Assembly: GCA_013289585.1 (NCBI GenBank)
Contig: JABCZR010000001.1
Coordinates: 465,988-529,987 of the forward strand
DNA: 64,000 nt
Origin: Acidobacteriota bacterium
GTDB taxonomy: Bacteria > Acidobacteriota > Terriglobia > Acidiferrales > UBA7541
Direction: 5' to 3'
Made by a program: the position numbers and the translations under genes. Position 1 is the first letter of the stretch, and each line of letters begins with the position of its first letter. The notes under the pieces were generated by a model. It had not been told where the DNA came from. It did not search any database and was given only the letters and a program-made list of their open reading frames with translations. Shown piece by piece: positions 1-8,000 of this stretch.

Positions 1-80
1 CGGGCAATGGCTCATCCATGTTAGGCCGCCAGGCTTCTTCACTGAGTGTAATGTCGCGAAGCCCCGAAAAGTTCCCAGCA

Positions 81-107
81 CAGGCTGAAATTCTGGATTT
101 CAGCCTG
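81..107 (-). terminator. Stem-loop downstream of the DUF4349 gene
   Basis: A perfect 11-bp inverted repeat (CAGGCTGAAAT, 5-nt loop, ATTTCAGCCTG) begins 11 nt past the minus-strand stop at 119. It is well placed to end that transcript or protect its 3' end. There is no clear U-tract on either side, so intrinsic termination is only inferred. Confidence 0.45.
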
Positions 108-118
108 CGCTGGAATTG

Positions 119-1129
119 TCATGGCAGCTTGGGAGACTCGGCTTCCCGGAAGGCCAACAGCGAACGCCGGCGCCAGAGGAGGCGCGCCGGAAAGTAAAGC
201 AGCACCATCCATAGAGCGAGCAGCGGACCACGGCCAGCCAGGAACAACGCAATCGCTGAGATGCTCTCAAACGCATCGGACAAACCACCAGCCGCAGCAG
301 CTCGAAGCTTTGCTCCGATCGTCTCGGCGGGAGGGATGCGCTCCTCTCGCAGGGCGAAAAAGACGTTTGCGAAAGAAACGCGGCTTCCGGCAGCGTAGCG
401 CTCCGTCTGAATTCGCTCGATTTCACCGCGGAGGACGGCAACCTGGCGCTGCAGCGCCGCGGGATCATAATCTTTGTCGGATCGATCCTGCAGTATTCGC
501 TGAAGACGCTGTTCTTCGTTCTGCGCGTTCACCAGGCGCGCCTCGATTTCACTGTGCTGCTGGGCAATCTCGTCGGCGGCCTCTTCTTCATGCTCCACGA
601 GGCCAACGCCTTTCAGGTCCGCGAGAACGGAGCGATATTCCGACGAAGGCACGCGCAGCGTCGCGGAGAGTGCGCTTCCCGACGGCTGCCCCACCATGCG
701 CAACTTAGCCACATAGCCGCGATGCCGTTCGAGAATCTCTTCCAGACTGGCGCGCGAACGGGCGAACTCCTTGGTGACGACCGAGAGCTCCGCGGAATAG
801 ACGATCGGCGGCTCATGGAGGATATTCGAGGTGTCGGTCGGTCTCATTTTATAAAATTCGGATTGCACTGAAAGTGACGCGGGCGAAGATGCTTCCTTTG
901 TGTCAATGGACATGGAACGAAGCCCATCGGGAGCCAGGATTTCGCTGTTTAGGCTTGCGGGATTTGGCGTTACGGGAACAGCCTTGTGCGGGGGCCGAAC
1001 ATCACGGCTGGGCGTCAGCATGAAAAGGAGAAAAACTCCTGCCAAGACGGCAGCGGCAAGCACCAAACGGCGCCGGGCCGGAGAGAGTTTACGGAAACGA
1101 ACAACAAGGGACCGCGGATGGTCTTCCAT
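119..1129 (-). CDS. DUF4349 domain membrane-anchored protein
   Basis: A 336-aa protein. An N-terminal membrane segment (about residues 17-37) follows a basic stretch. The large extracytoplasmic region matches the DUF4349 pattern: it opens with IVYSAELSV, has a long coiled-coil-prone middle with many E/Q/R residues (EIEARLVNAQNEEQRLQRI) and a conserved SRVSFANVFF strand. A second hydrophobic segment and a basic tail (LLWRRRSLL) close it. DUF4349 proteins are thought to be envelope-anchored, and their molecular role is not established. The start is ATG 1129 because AGGAGG lies 7 nt upstream; the frame extends further to 1231 without such a site. It lies 122 nt downstream of glmM on the same strand and may be co-transcribed with it. 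Confidence 0.8.
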   Translation of the reverse strand: MEDHPRSLVVRFRKLSPARRRLVLAAAVLAGVFLLFMLTPSRDVRPPHKAVPVTPNPASLNSEILAPDGLRSMSIDTKEASSPASLSVQSEFYKMRPTDTSNILHEPPIVYSAELSVVTKEFARSRASLEEILERHRGYVAKLRMVGQPSGSALSATLRVPSSEYRSVLADLKGVGLVEHEEEAADEIAQQHSEIEARLVNAQNEEQRLQRILQDRSDKDYDPAALQRQVAVLRGEIERIQTERYAAGSRVSFANVFFALREERIPPAETIGAKLRAAAAGGLSDAFESISAIALFLAGRGPLLALWMVLLYFPARLLWRRRSLLAFREAESPKLP

Positions 1130-1251
1130 GGCAATGCCTCCTGATACATCAAGGTTAGAACGGGGGCAGCGGAAATCCTTGCGCGGTTTCGACAAAGGAA
1201 AATCGGGGCTGGAAGAAAAACAGAGACGCAAAGATTTCTTAGATAGGAGGG

Positions 1252-2595
1252 TCAGACCCCGATAGCCGAGCGAAGCGCGTTGGCGAGGGACTGGCTGAAG
1301 CGCTGGACGTCGGCGTCGTGTTCGGCTTCGACCATGACGCGGGCGAGCTGTTCGGTACCGGAGTAGCGGAGGACCACACGGCCATTGTCGCCGAGGGCGG
1401 ACTGCGCTTCGGCAAGCGCGCGGGAAACTTCCGGGAGCGAGTCCAGTGGCGGTTTCGAACGGACTCTTACGTTGACGATAAGCTGCGGGTAATCCTTAAA
1501 TCCTTCGACGAGCGATTCAATCTTGCCGTGCATCGAAACGAGCGAGGCGATCTTGACGGCCGTGAGCAATCCGTCCCCCGCGGGGCTGTCGTCCAGAAAA
1601 ATAATATGCCCCGACTGCTCTCCGCCGAGCACATTTCCACTGCGCAGCATTTCCTCGAGTACATAACGGTCGCCGACGTTGGCGCGCGCCAGCGCGATGC
1701 TTTCGCGGGCAAGTACGCGCTCCAGCCCCAGATTGGACATGGAAGTTGCGACCACGCGATTCCCCACCAGTTTGTTCTGCGCCTTGAGGAACCGCGCGGC
1801 GGCAAGCAGAACGCCGTCTCCATTCACGATTTTTCCACTCTCGCAGACGAAGAGCGCGCGGTCGGCGTCTCCATCAAACGCCACTCCGAGCCTGGCTTTT
1901 TCCGCAACGACGCGCTTCTGCAAGCCTTCGATATGCAGTGAACCACAGCCCGCGTTGATGTTGCGCCCATCGGGCGAAACGCCCGTGGCGACGACATCGG
2001 CGCCCAACGAACGGAAGAGTTGCGGGCCGAGTTTGTAAGCGGCGCCGTTGGCGCAATCCAGAACGATTCGAAAGCCGGAAAGCTTCGCGCCGGGAATCAC
2101 GCGCCCTCGAAGAAAGGCGAGATATTCCGCGTCGAGAGATTCATCGGCCACCAGCGAACTCAAAGCTTTTGGCGCGGTTTCGCCTCGATGTTTGAAGATG
2201 TCCGCTTCCAGATCTTCCTCCGCGGCGTCCGGAAATTTCATGCCCGCGTGAGAAAAAAGCTTTACGCCATTGTCCTGAAAAGGATTGTGCGAAGCGGAGA
2301 TGACCACTCCCGCCTGAAAATCATTCTGGCGAACCAGGCAGGCCACGCCGGGAGTGGTGATAATGCCGGCAAACGCCACCGACGCGCCGGCTTGCGCGAG
2401 CCCTGCGGCAAGAAGCCCCGCGATATGCGGGCCGGATTCCCGAGTGTCCATCCCGATTAGAACATGGGCTTTCCCGTGGCTCCGGCAGAGGAAAGCTCCA
2501 AGAGAGCGGCCCGTCGCGTAAAGGGTGGCATCGTCAAGCGGAGGCGTGCCTGGGACGCCGCGGATGCCATCGGTTCCAAAAAGTTCTTTCGCCAT
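1252..2595 (-). CDS. glmM: Phosphoglucosamine mutase GlmM
   Basis: Converts glucosamine-6-phosphate to glucosamine-1-phosphate, a cytosolic step in UDP-GlcNAc synthesis for peptidoglycan and lipopolysaccharide. The 447-aa length is normal for the family. Signatures seen: N-terminal LFGTDGIRG; active-site ISASHNPF with the phosphoserine at Ser102; metal-binding FDGDADR near residue 240; the sugar-binding GEQSGH loop; and the C-terminal phosphate-binding RYSGTEQLARVMVE. The DUF4349 gene follows on the same strand. All catalytic motifs are intact. Confidence 0.97.
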   Translation of the reverse strand: MAKELFGTDGIRGVPGTPPLDDATLYATGRSLGAFLCRSHGKAHVLIGMDTRESGPHIAGLLAAGLAQAGASVAFAGIITTPGVACLVRQNDFQAGVVISASHNPFQDNGVKLFSHAGMKFPDAAEEDLEADIFKHRGETAPKALSSLVADESLDAEYLAFLRGRVIPGAKLSGFRIVLDCANGAAYKLGPQLFRSLGADVVATGVSPDGRNINAGCGSLHIEGLQKRVVAEKARLGVAFDGDADRALFVCESGKIVNGDGVLLAAARFLKAQNKLVGNRVVATSMSNLGLERVLARESIALARANVGDRYVLEEMLRSGNVLGGEQSGHIIFLDDSPAGDGLLTAVKIASLVSMHGKIESLVEGFKDYPQLIVNVRVRSKPPLDSLPEVSRALAEAQSALGDNGRVVLRYSGTEQLARVMVEAEHDADVQRFSQSLANALRSAIGV

Positions 2596-2836
2596 GGGGA
2601 GAAGCCGGTCCAGCTAAAATGCGAATACAGGGCGGCCGATTTCTCCGACCTCGGAAAAGTTTAACACACGGCAAAAGGGTGCCCCGCGGCGCAACGGGGT
2701 GAATGTCTTTTGTGTCAACGAGCAGGAAACCGCAGAAGTGCACAGCCCAATCGAAAATTTGCGGCATTGAAACTTCCGTACACGACACCATCGACACTTT
2801 GCATGAATGTGCTAACGTGGAGAACCGGAGTCGCTC

Positions 2837-3907
2837 GTGTCCGTCACGCAAACGCCGCCATCCATCGTCCGCTTCGCCAGCTCGAACTTCAGCTTGCGCA
2901 TTTTGGCCGCGGCCATCATTCTGCTTTTCTTCTACTACGCGGCCGGCGTGGTTATCACGCTGCTGCTTTCCATCCTGCTGGCCTACTTTCTCGATCCCGC
3001 GGTCGAACTTCTCGAGCGGATAAGAGTTCCGAGAACGCTCGGCGCCATGGTCATGGTGCTGATCTTGATTGCCGTGCTGTTCGCCGTCGGATATGGCTTG
3101 TGGACGCGCACCTCGGATTTCGAGGCAAACTGGCCGAGATACAGCGGAGTGCTTCGGCAGGCCGCCGGTGCGGTCGAAGGCAAGATCAAAGGAATCGAAG
3201 GGCAGGTCTCGCAGATATCACCGGAGCAGGGTCCAACGCAACCACCTCCGCCTGCTGTGGAACCCGGGATCGTCCACACTTTGATTATGCGAAGTATCGG
3301 TTCGCTGTATGCCCTGTTTCTGGAAGTTACGTTCATGCCCTTCCTCGTTTTTTTCATGCTGGCTGGAAAGCGCGAGTTGTGGCACGGAACTCTGCAGCTT
3401 TTTCCATCGTCGCGGCGGACACAAATCAAAGAGACGCTGGAGGACTTGCGAGACGTCCTGCGCGATTATCTGGTCGGCATGACTCTTGTGACCCTTCTGG
3501 TGATTGCCGCCAGCAGCTTGTTTTTTTGGATCTTGGACCTGGACTACCCCATTCTGACGGGCATCGCTTCCGGATTGCTGAACATGGTTCCTTACATTGG
3601 CGCGGTGCTGGCCTGGCTGCCCGGCTTCATGATCGCATTGGCAAAATGGCGGACTATCGGCAACTTCGTGGGTATGGCCGGTGTTTTGACGGCTATTCAC
3701 GTTATCGCGCTGAATTTTGTGGCACCACAGGTGGTTGGCCGCCGCGTGCGATTGAATGCCGTGGCCATCACCATTTCACTGCTTTTCTGGGGCTGGGTCT
3801 GGGGAGGAATGGGCCTGCTGCTGGCGATTCCCATTACTGCCGCGTTGCGCGTGGTTTGCGATCACACGGAATCCTGGAAGCCGATTGGTCGCTGGCTGAG
3901 CGCCTGA
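2837..3907 (+). CDS. AI-2E family transporter (permease)
   Basis: A 356-aa polytopic inner-membrane protein of the AI-2E/YdiK family (PF01594). Two N-terminal helices (about residues 20-65) come first, then a third helix and a soluble amphipathic loop (about 85-140). A C-terminal bundle carries the family signatures PFLVFFMLAGKR, GLLNMVPYIGAVLAWLPG and the conserved NFVAPQVVGRRV. Some members export autoinducer-2 and others act as Na+/H+ antiporters, so the substrate cannot be assigned. The start is GTG at 2837. It is divergent from glmM and followed by the S1/P1 nuclease gene. Confidence 0.9.
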   Translation: MSVTQTPPSIVRFASSNFSLRILAAAIILLFFYYAAGVVITLLLSILLAYFLDPAVELLERIRVPRTLGAMVMVLILIAVLFAVGYGLWTRTSDFEANWPRYSGVLRQAAGAVEGKIKGIEGQVSQISPEQGPTQPPPPAVEPGIVHTLIMRSIGSLYALFLEVTFMPFLVFFMLAGKRELWHGTLQLFPSSRRTQIKETLEDLRDVLRDYLVGMTLVTLLVIAASSLFFWILDLDYPILTGIASGLLNMVPYIGAVLAWLPGFMIALAKWRTIGNFVGMAGVLTAIHVIALNFVAPQVVGRRVRLNAVAITISLLFWGWVWGGMGLLLAIPITAALRVVCDHTESWKPIGRWLSA

Positions 3908-4007
3908 CGCCAGTTTGTTCCAGGCAACTAGCTACCCCATCTCGCACGACAAATAGAAATTCACGAAACGGCCCGTGTACTTCGTGCATTAACTTTTGGG
4001 GGTCTCC

Positions 4008-4991
4008 ATGAAGCGGACGGCGAAGTGGCTTTTTGTTTTCGTGGCGTTGGGAGGCTTCGCAAGCGCGCCCGCGGCCCGCGCCTGGGGATGTAAGGGCCAT
4101 CAAACGATTACGTACTTGGCGGAACTGCACCTGACGCCTGAAGCAAAACAAATGGTCCACCAACTCCTAACCGACAATCCCATCGATCCGGCTCTGAAGC
4201 GCTGGTGTGGCAGCGGAGGGCTGGATGAAATGGCCGATTCCTCAACCTGGGCGGATGACTACCGCGACCTGGACAGAACCGTCAACAAAAACCATCCGAC
4301 AGCCGATTGGCATTACATCGACATTCCGTTCGGGGCGGCAAAAGATCAAGTGGAACAGTTCTGCCCTCCCGGAGGATGCGTCACGAAAGCCATCACGGAG
4401 CAACTGGCGATCTTGAAAAACAAGAACGCCCCCGGGCCGGACCGGGCCATGGCACTGCGGTTTATTCTTCATTTTGTGGGTGACTTGCATCAGCCGCTGC
4501 ACGCCGCGGACAATGACGACCATGGCGGTAACTGCGTGCCGCTCAAATACTTCCGCCGGAATCCGCACCTCCGCAAAGGATCCTATACGCCGAACCTGCA
4601 CCACATCTGGGACACGGAAATGGTCGAAGCGGGAATGCAAGGAGCGGATCCCGCCGAGTTTGCCGATACGCTGGAAGCCCAATTTGCGGATTCCTTCGCC
4701 GGCTGGCAGCAGGACGGTGTGCGGGTCGACGCCTGGGCCTGGGAAAGCCACGGGCACGCCATTGAGACAGCCTACGGCGCGCTGGCGGTGAACATTGCGG
4801 CGGAGCCGGCGGGCGTTACCGTGAAAAGCTGCGCCGACGACAACAACATCGGGGATCGAATGCTACACAAGCACATTGTGGTCAGCGCCGCCTATGAGGA
4901 CACGGCGCAGTCCGTCATCGAAGAGCGCCTTGCGCAGGCGGGCATACGCCTGGCGATGATCCTCAACGACGTGGCCAAAACGACGCCTTAG
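4008..4991 (+). CDS. Secreted S1/P1-type zinc nuclease
   Basis: A 327-aa exported single-strand nuclease/3'-nucleotidase of the S1/P1 family (PF02265). A signal peptide ends APAARA so that Trp26 becomes the mature N-terminus; in P1 nuclease that Trp coordinates zinc. Further predicted ligands are visible: GCKGHQ, the Asp of TWADDYRD, HYIDIPF, HFVGDLHQPLHAADNDDHGG and the His of NLHHIWD. The start is ATG 4008, with GGGGG about 6 nt upstream; an in-frame TTG at 3996 would lengthen the signal n-region. It is probably periplasmic or extracellular, releasing phosphate and nucleosides from nucleic acids. The stop lies 13 nt from the convergent cytochrome c gene. Confidence 0.92.
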   Translation: MKRTAKWLFVFVALGGFASAPAARAWGCKGHQTITYLAELHLTPEAKQMVHQLLTDNPIDPALKRWCGSGGLDEMADSSTWADDYRDLDRTVNKNHPTADWHYIDIPFGAAKDQVEQFCPPGGCVTKAITEQLAILKNKNAPGPDRAMALRFILHFVGDLHQPLHAADNDDHGGNCVPLKYFRRNPHLRKGSYTPNLHHIWDTEMVEAGMQGADPAEFADTLEAQFADSFAGWQQDGVRVDAWAWESHGHAIETAYGALAVNIAAEPAGVTVKSCADDNNIGDRMLHKHIVVSAAYEDTAQSVIEERLAQAGIRLAMILNDVAKTTP

Positions 4992-5004
4992 TTGAGAGCT
5001 AGAG

Positions 5005-5466
5005 CTATGGCGTGGGGACGGGAGGATTTTCCGGTTTTGCAGGCAACCCGCCCAGAGACTTGATGTAACGGACGAGTTGCCAGCGTTGCGGCTCCGGCAG
5101 CTTCGACCAGACCGGCATTCCCCTCCGAACCACTCCATTGGTCAAAATCCAGAAGATCGCTCCCGGTTCGGCGTTCTGGACTTCGGGTGCCAGCAGGCTG
5201 GGTCCTTTCTTCCCGCCTTCTCCAATGTCGCCGTGACATTCCGAGCAGTGCTGTTCAAATAAGTTCGCTCCCGCAGCCAGCGCGTCGGGATCCTTATCCA
5301 TGGGGTTGCGCTTGGCGCGCGCCTTCTCCGGCGCCTTCGCTATCTCGGCGTAGACCAGCCCGTCCTTTTGATATTTGTAGCGGGGTTCCTTCTCCTGCCT
5401 TCCGAAAGCCAGCGAGACGCCGAGAAACGTGATCATGACAGAGAGAGCCGCGACGCAGGCCTTCAC
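5005..5466 (-). CDS. Monohaem c-type cytochrome
   Basis: A 153-aa exported electron carrier. A hydrophobic signal segment spans residues 1-22. The single haem-attachment site CSECH is at Cys74, Cys77 and His78, inside a typical class I cytochrome c domain. The likely axial Met117 lies in RRGMPVW, and the domain ends with the WQLVRYIKSL helix. It starts with GTG at 5466, overlapping the stop of the upstream outer-membrane gene as GTGA, so the two are translationally coupled. The partner oxidase or dehydrogenase is not in the window. Confidence 0.9.
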   Translation of the reverse strand: MKACVAALSVMITFLGVSLAFGRQEKEPRYKYQKDGLVYAEIAKAPEKARAKRNPMDKDPDALAAGANLFEQHCSECHGDIGEGGKKGPSLLAPEVQNAEPGAIFWILTNGVVRRGMPVWSKLPEPQRWQLVRYIKSLGGLPAKPENPPVPTP

Positions 5467-6359
5467 TTGTGGCCCCCGAAAATCCGGCTAATCATCGAAC
5501 CGAAGCCCGTAATCTCTCGCGAGAGGCCCCAGCGAAGCAGGAATCGATGGCTGTTGTCGTTCAATCCAAAACCCGCGGAGAGACGCAAAGTCCAATCCGA
5601 CGGCAGATTCCAGGCGATGACCGGCGCAAGATATTGAGACGTGTCATGAAGGCCGAAGCTGTAGCGATCACCGAGGCCTCCGTACATCTCAACCCCGGCG
5701 ATGAAGTTTTCACGGCACAAATTGCAGCGTTTCGCGGAGGCCTTGAGGGCGAGCGGACGGCTGGCTCCCAGCGCGTAGCCAAACTCCCACGGAACACCAC
5801 CCGTTAGATTCTTCGCGGCGATCGTGTTTTCCGTGAAGTTCCAGCCCTTTACCGTGCTGGAGAGGATAAGTTTGAACTCCAGTTCGTGCTTCTGCTCTTT
5901 CTTCAATTCGGAGTTGGGAACCGCGTAATCCGCTTCCACGTCGTGGCCTTCCACTTCCTTCATAATCTTGTCGGCCCCACTGATGTTTTCGTATTCGACG
6001 TACAGGATGGGATTGATGAAGTGCTCATGCTTCAGCGCGCGGAAGCGGTTTTCCCAGCGGAAGCCGGTGAAAAGGGTGCTCTCATTGAAAGTTGTCTGCC
6101 CGTCCAGGTAAACCTCCGTCGTCCACCAGGCTGTTGCCCCGTATTCGAATTCCATCCAGAAGGAATGAAAGTTGTTGGCCTGGCGCTGGGTGCCAAAAGT
6201 GGAGAAATACTCGATTTCGAGGTTGCCGGGCTCTTCCAGGTAGTGGTCATAAGCGACGATGTACGGGCTTTCCTGGGCATGAACTGGAGAAGTCAGCAGG
6301 GTCGGCGCTAACGGAAAGATAAAAATACAAAGAACAAGGAAACGAGAAAAAACGGACAC
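5463..6359 (-). CDS. Predicted outer-membrane protein coupled to cytochrome c
   Basis: A 298-aa protein of a family I cannot name. A signal peptide ends SPVHAQ. The mature chain is rich in alternating aromatic/hydrophobic strands (LEIEYFST, WMEFEYGATAWWTTEVYL, WTLRLSAGFGLN, HRFLLRWGLSREI), as expected of a beta-barrel. A CNLC pair near residue 210 could form a disulphide or bind metal or haem, which is speculation. The start is GTG 6359, because AAGGAGG lies 4 nt upstream; an in-frame TTG at 6374 precedes it. It shares a 4-nt GTGA overlap with the cytochrome c gene, suggesting a joint envelope redox role. Confidence 0.7.
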   Translation of the reverse strand: MSVFSRFLVLCIFIFPLAPTLLTSPVHAQESPYIVAYDHYLEEPGNLEIEYFSTFGTQRQANNFHSFWMEFEYGATAWWTTEVYLDGQTTFNESTLFTGFRWENRFRALKHEHFINPILYVEYENISGADKIMKEVEGHDVEADYAVPNSELKKEQKHELEFKLILSSTVKGWNFTENTIAAKNLTGGVPWEFGYALGASRPLALKASAKRCNLCRENFIAGVEMYGGLGDRYSFGLHDTSQYLAPVIAWNLPSDWTLRLSAGFGLNDNSHRFLLRWGLSREITGFGSMISRIFGGHK

Positions 6360-6392
6360 GCACCCTCCTTGCAAATGAATTGCAACAATGAA

Positions 6393-6413
6393 ATCAGACT
6401 AACTTAGTCCGAT
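6393..6413. promoter_or_regulatory. Imperfect palindrome in a divergent intergenic region
   Basis: ATC-A-GACTA-ACT-TAGTC-C-GAT is a dyad centred between the divergent outer-membrane/cytochrome c operon and the DinB-like gene. Several TTGCAA-type words flank it. The position and symmetry suit a dimeric repressor site, but no regulator is identifiable here. Confidence 0.3.
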
Positions 6414-6568
6414 ATAAATTGCAACTCATTGTCAACTACTGATGCAACCTTCTCGCAACTGGAGATGCTGCTCCCACCAATCGAACTGCCGCGTTGACAC
6501 TCCCATCCCTGCGCGTCATCCTTTGCCGCGACTTTTCTATTCGTCAAAAGGGGGAGGAGAGGGCAACC

Positions 6569-7027
6569 GTGGACTCTGCAAAGCTTGTACTGAATCTGCT
6601 CGACGAAGCCTACGAAAAAAAGACCTGGCATGGGCCCAATCTCAAGCAATCCATCAAGGGTGTGACCGCGCGGCAGGCCGCCTGGCGTCCGCGTCTTGGC
6701 AGTCACAATATCTGGGAGGTGGCGCTGCACGCGGCCTACTGGAAGTATGCGGTGCGTCGAAGAATGGAAGGCGGCAAGCGCGGTTCCTTTGTGTTGAAAG
6801 GCAGCAATTTTTTCCCACGCCCGGAGCAAGGCAAGCTCAACGAAGCGGCGTGGACTGCAGACAAACGGCTGCTCGAGCGTGAGCATCGCGCTTTACGGTC
6901 TGCCGTCGCCCAAATGCTCCGCACTCCACGTGCGGTAAAGTTCCTGCCGCAGCTTTACGGCATAGCCTGCCACGACATCTACCATGCGGGCCAAATCCGC
7001 CTGCTCCGGCGGCTCATGGAGCGCTGA
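6569..7027 (+). CDS. DinB/DfsB superfamily four-helix protein
   Basis: A 152-aa cytosolic protein of the DinB-like fold. The usual metal-binding histidines are recognisable: one in EVALHAAYW near residue 50 and two in ACHDIYHAGQ near the C-terminus. Members include damage-induced proteins of unknown function and thiol-transferase-like enzymes, so the substrate is unknown. The start is GTG 6569, preceded by a purine-rich GGAGGAGAGGG; the frame is open further upstream without a better signal. Its TGA abuts the TGA of the convergent thiE, forming the palindrome TGATCA. Confidence 0.8.
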   Translation: MDSAKLVLNLLDEAYEKKTWHGPNLKQSIKGVTARQAAWRPRLGSHNIWEVALHAAYWKYAVRRRMEGGKRGSFVLKGSNFFPRPEQGKLNEAAWTADKRLLEREHRALRSAVAQMLRTPRAVKFLPQLYGIACHDIYHAGQIRLLRRLMER

Positions 7028-7741
7028 TCAAATTTTCGGTGTGCGTAATGCCTTTAGGAGGGACGCGAGGTCTTGCTCGTCCTGGAAGAGCCTGATGGCG
7101 GCAATCCCCGCGGCGCCCGCTGCCAGGCAGGACGTGGCATTCTCGAGAGTGATTCCTCCAATCGCCAGTACGGGCAAGGAAACCGAGCGGCAAACTTCGG
7201 CAAGACGGGCGAGTCCTTGTGGCGCTCCATAAGCGGCCTTCGACGGCGTAGTGAACACCGGACCAAAGAAAATGTAACCTGCGCCGCCGCTTTCGGCTGA
7301 CTTCGCGGCCTCCAGCGAATGGCACGAGACGCCAACCAAAAAATCCACGCCCTCTTCGCGCCTCTCATTGCGGAGGTCCACAAGGCGCCTCGCTTCCCCA
7401 ACCCGGAGACTGCTTTCGCCCAGATGGACGCCCCCTGCGCTCTCTGAAAGTGCGATGTCAACGCGATCGTTGACAATGATGCGCATTGGACCCGCTCTGT
7501 TCGTTGAAGGCTTCTCGGCGCGTTGCAGCCCCTCGCGCGTCAGGGAGGCGCATTCTTTTCCGGAAAGATCCTTTTCACGGATCTGAACCCAGTCGACGCC
7601 CGCCACTGTGGCCGCTTCAATCTTGCAAAGGAGAGCTTCGCGTGCGTCCGCGGGATGTTCCAGGGAGAGAGCGCGCCGGTCCGTGACGTAGCAAAGAACC
7701 GGTCCAACGATAGCCTTACGCAGGCGGGACACGAGTAGCAC
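7028..7741 (-). CDS. thiE: Thiamine-phosphate synthase ThiE
   Basis: Condenses HMP-pyrophosphate with the thiazole phosphate to give thiamine monophosphate. The TIM-barrel signatures are in order: CYVTDRRAL, WVQIREKDLSG (pyrophosphate site), RIIVNDRVDIAL, GGVHLGE, FLVGVSCHSLEAA, GYIFFGPVFTTPSK and PVLAIGGIT. The start is uncertain. GTG 7741 gives 237 aa and GTG 7732 is an alternative; neither has a strong ribosome site and both overlap the 3' end of the upstream membrane-protein gene, so translational coupling is likely. No other thiamine genes are nearby. Confidence 0.93.
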   Translation of the reverse strand: MLLVSRLRKAIVGPVLCYVTDRRALSLEHPADAREALLCKIEAATVAGVDWVQIREKDLSGKECASLTREGLQRAEKPSTNRAGPMRIIVNDRVDIALSESAGGVHLGESSLRVGEARRLVDLRNERREEGVDFLVGVSCHSLEAAKSAESGGAGYIFFGPVFTTPSKAAYGAPQGLARLAEVCRSVSLPVLAIGGITLENATSCLAAGAAGIAAIRLFQDEQDLASLLKALRTPKI

Positions 7742-7961
7742 TCGGCCGCGACCCAATCCACCCCACGGCCAGAAAAATATCCAGCAGCCCGACACCGCTG
7801 ACGGCGCCACGGAACGACGGATGGAGCACGATATGCATCAGCGAAGGAAAATGGCTGAGGAAATAGTTCTGCTCCCAATAAATGGACCACGGCAGATAGA
7901 GCAGCAGCGCGCCCATCTCAAACGCGAGGACCACCAGCAATGCACGATAAATCCGGCTCAT
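7716..7961 (-). CDS. Small two-helix membrane protein
   Basis: An 81-aa hypothetical protein. Helix 1 is about residues 6-23 (ALLVVLAFEMGALLLYLPW) and helix 2 about residues 50-70 (AVSGVGLLDIFLAVGWIG), joined by an aromatic loop. It lies 39 nt after the large TPR gene and overlaps the start of thiE, so all three are probably one transcript. I do not recognise the family. The hydrophobic pattern and operon position support it being real. Confidence 0.6.
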   Translation of the reverse strand: MSRIYRALLVVLAFEMGALLLYLPWSIYWEQNYFLSHFPSLMHIVLHPSFRGAVSGVGLLDIFLAVGWIGSRPSATRVPPA

Positions 7962-8000
7962 CGATGAGAGAAATCCCGTCCTGTCAGGAAAGGTTCAGGG

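Noticed and set aside
2710..4011. A 433-codon open frame overlapping the AI-2E permease
   Set aside because: It is a shifted frame of the permease gene with no domain, and its length follows from GC-rich codon use. The permease frame has clear family motifs.
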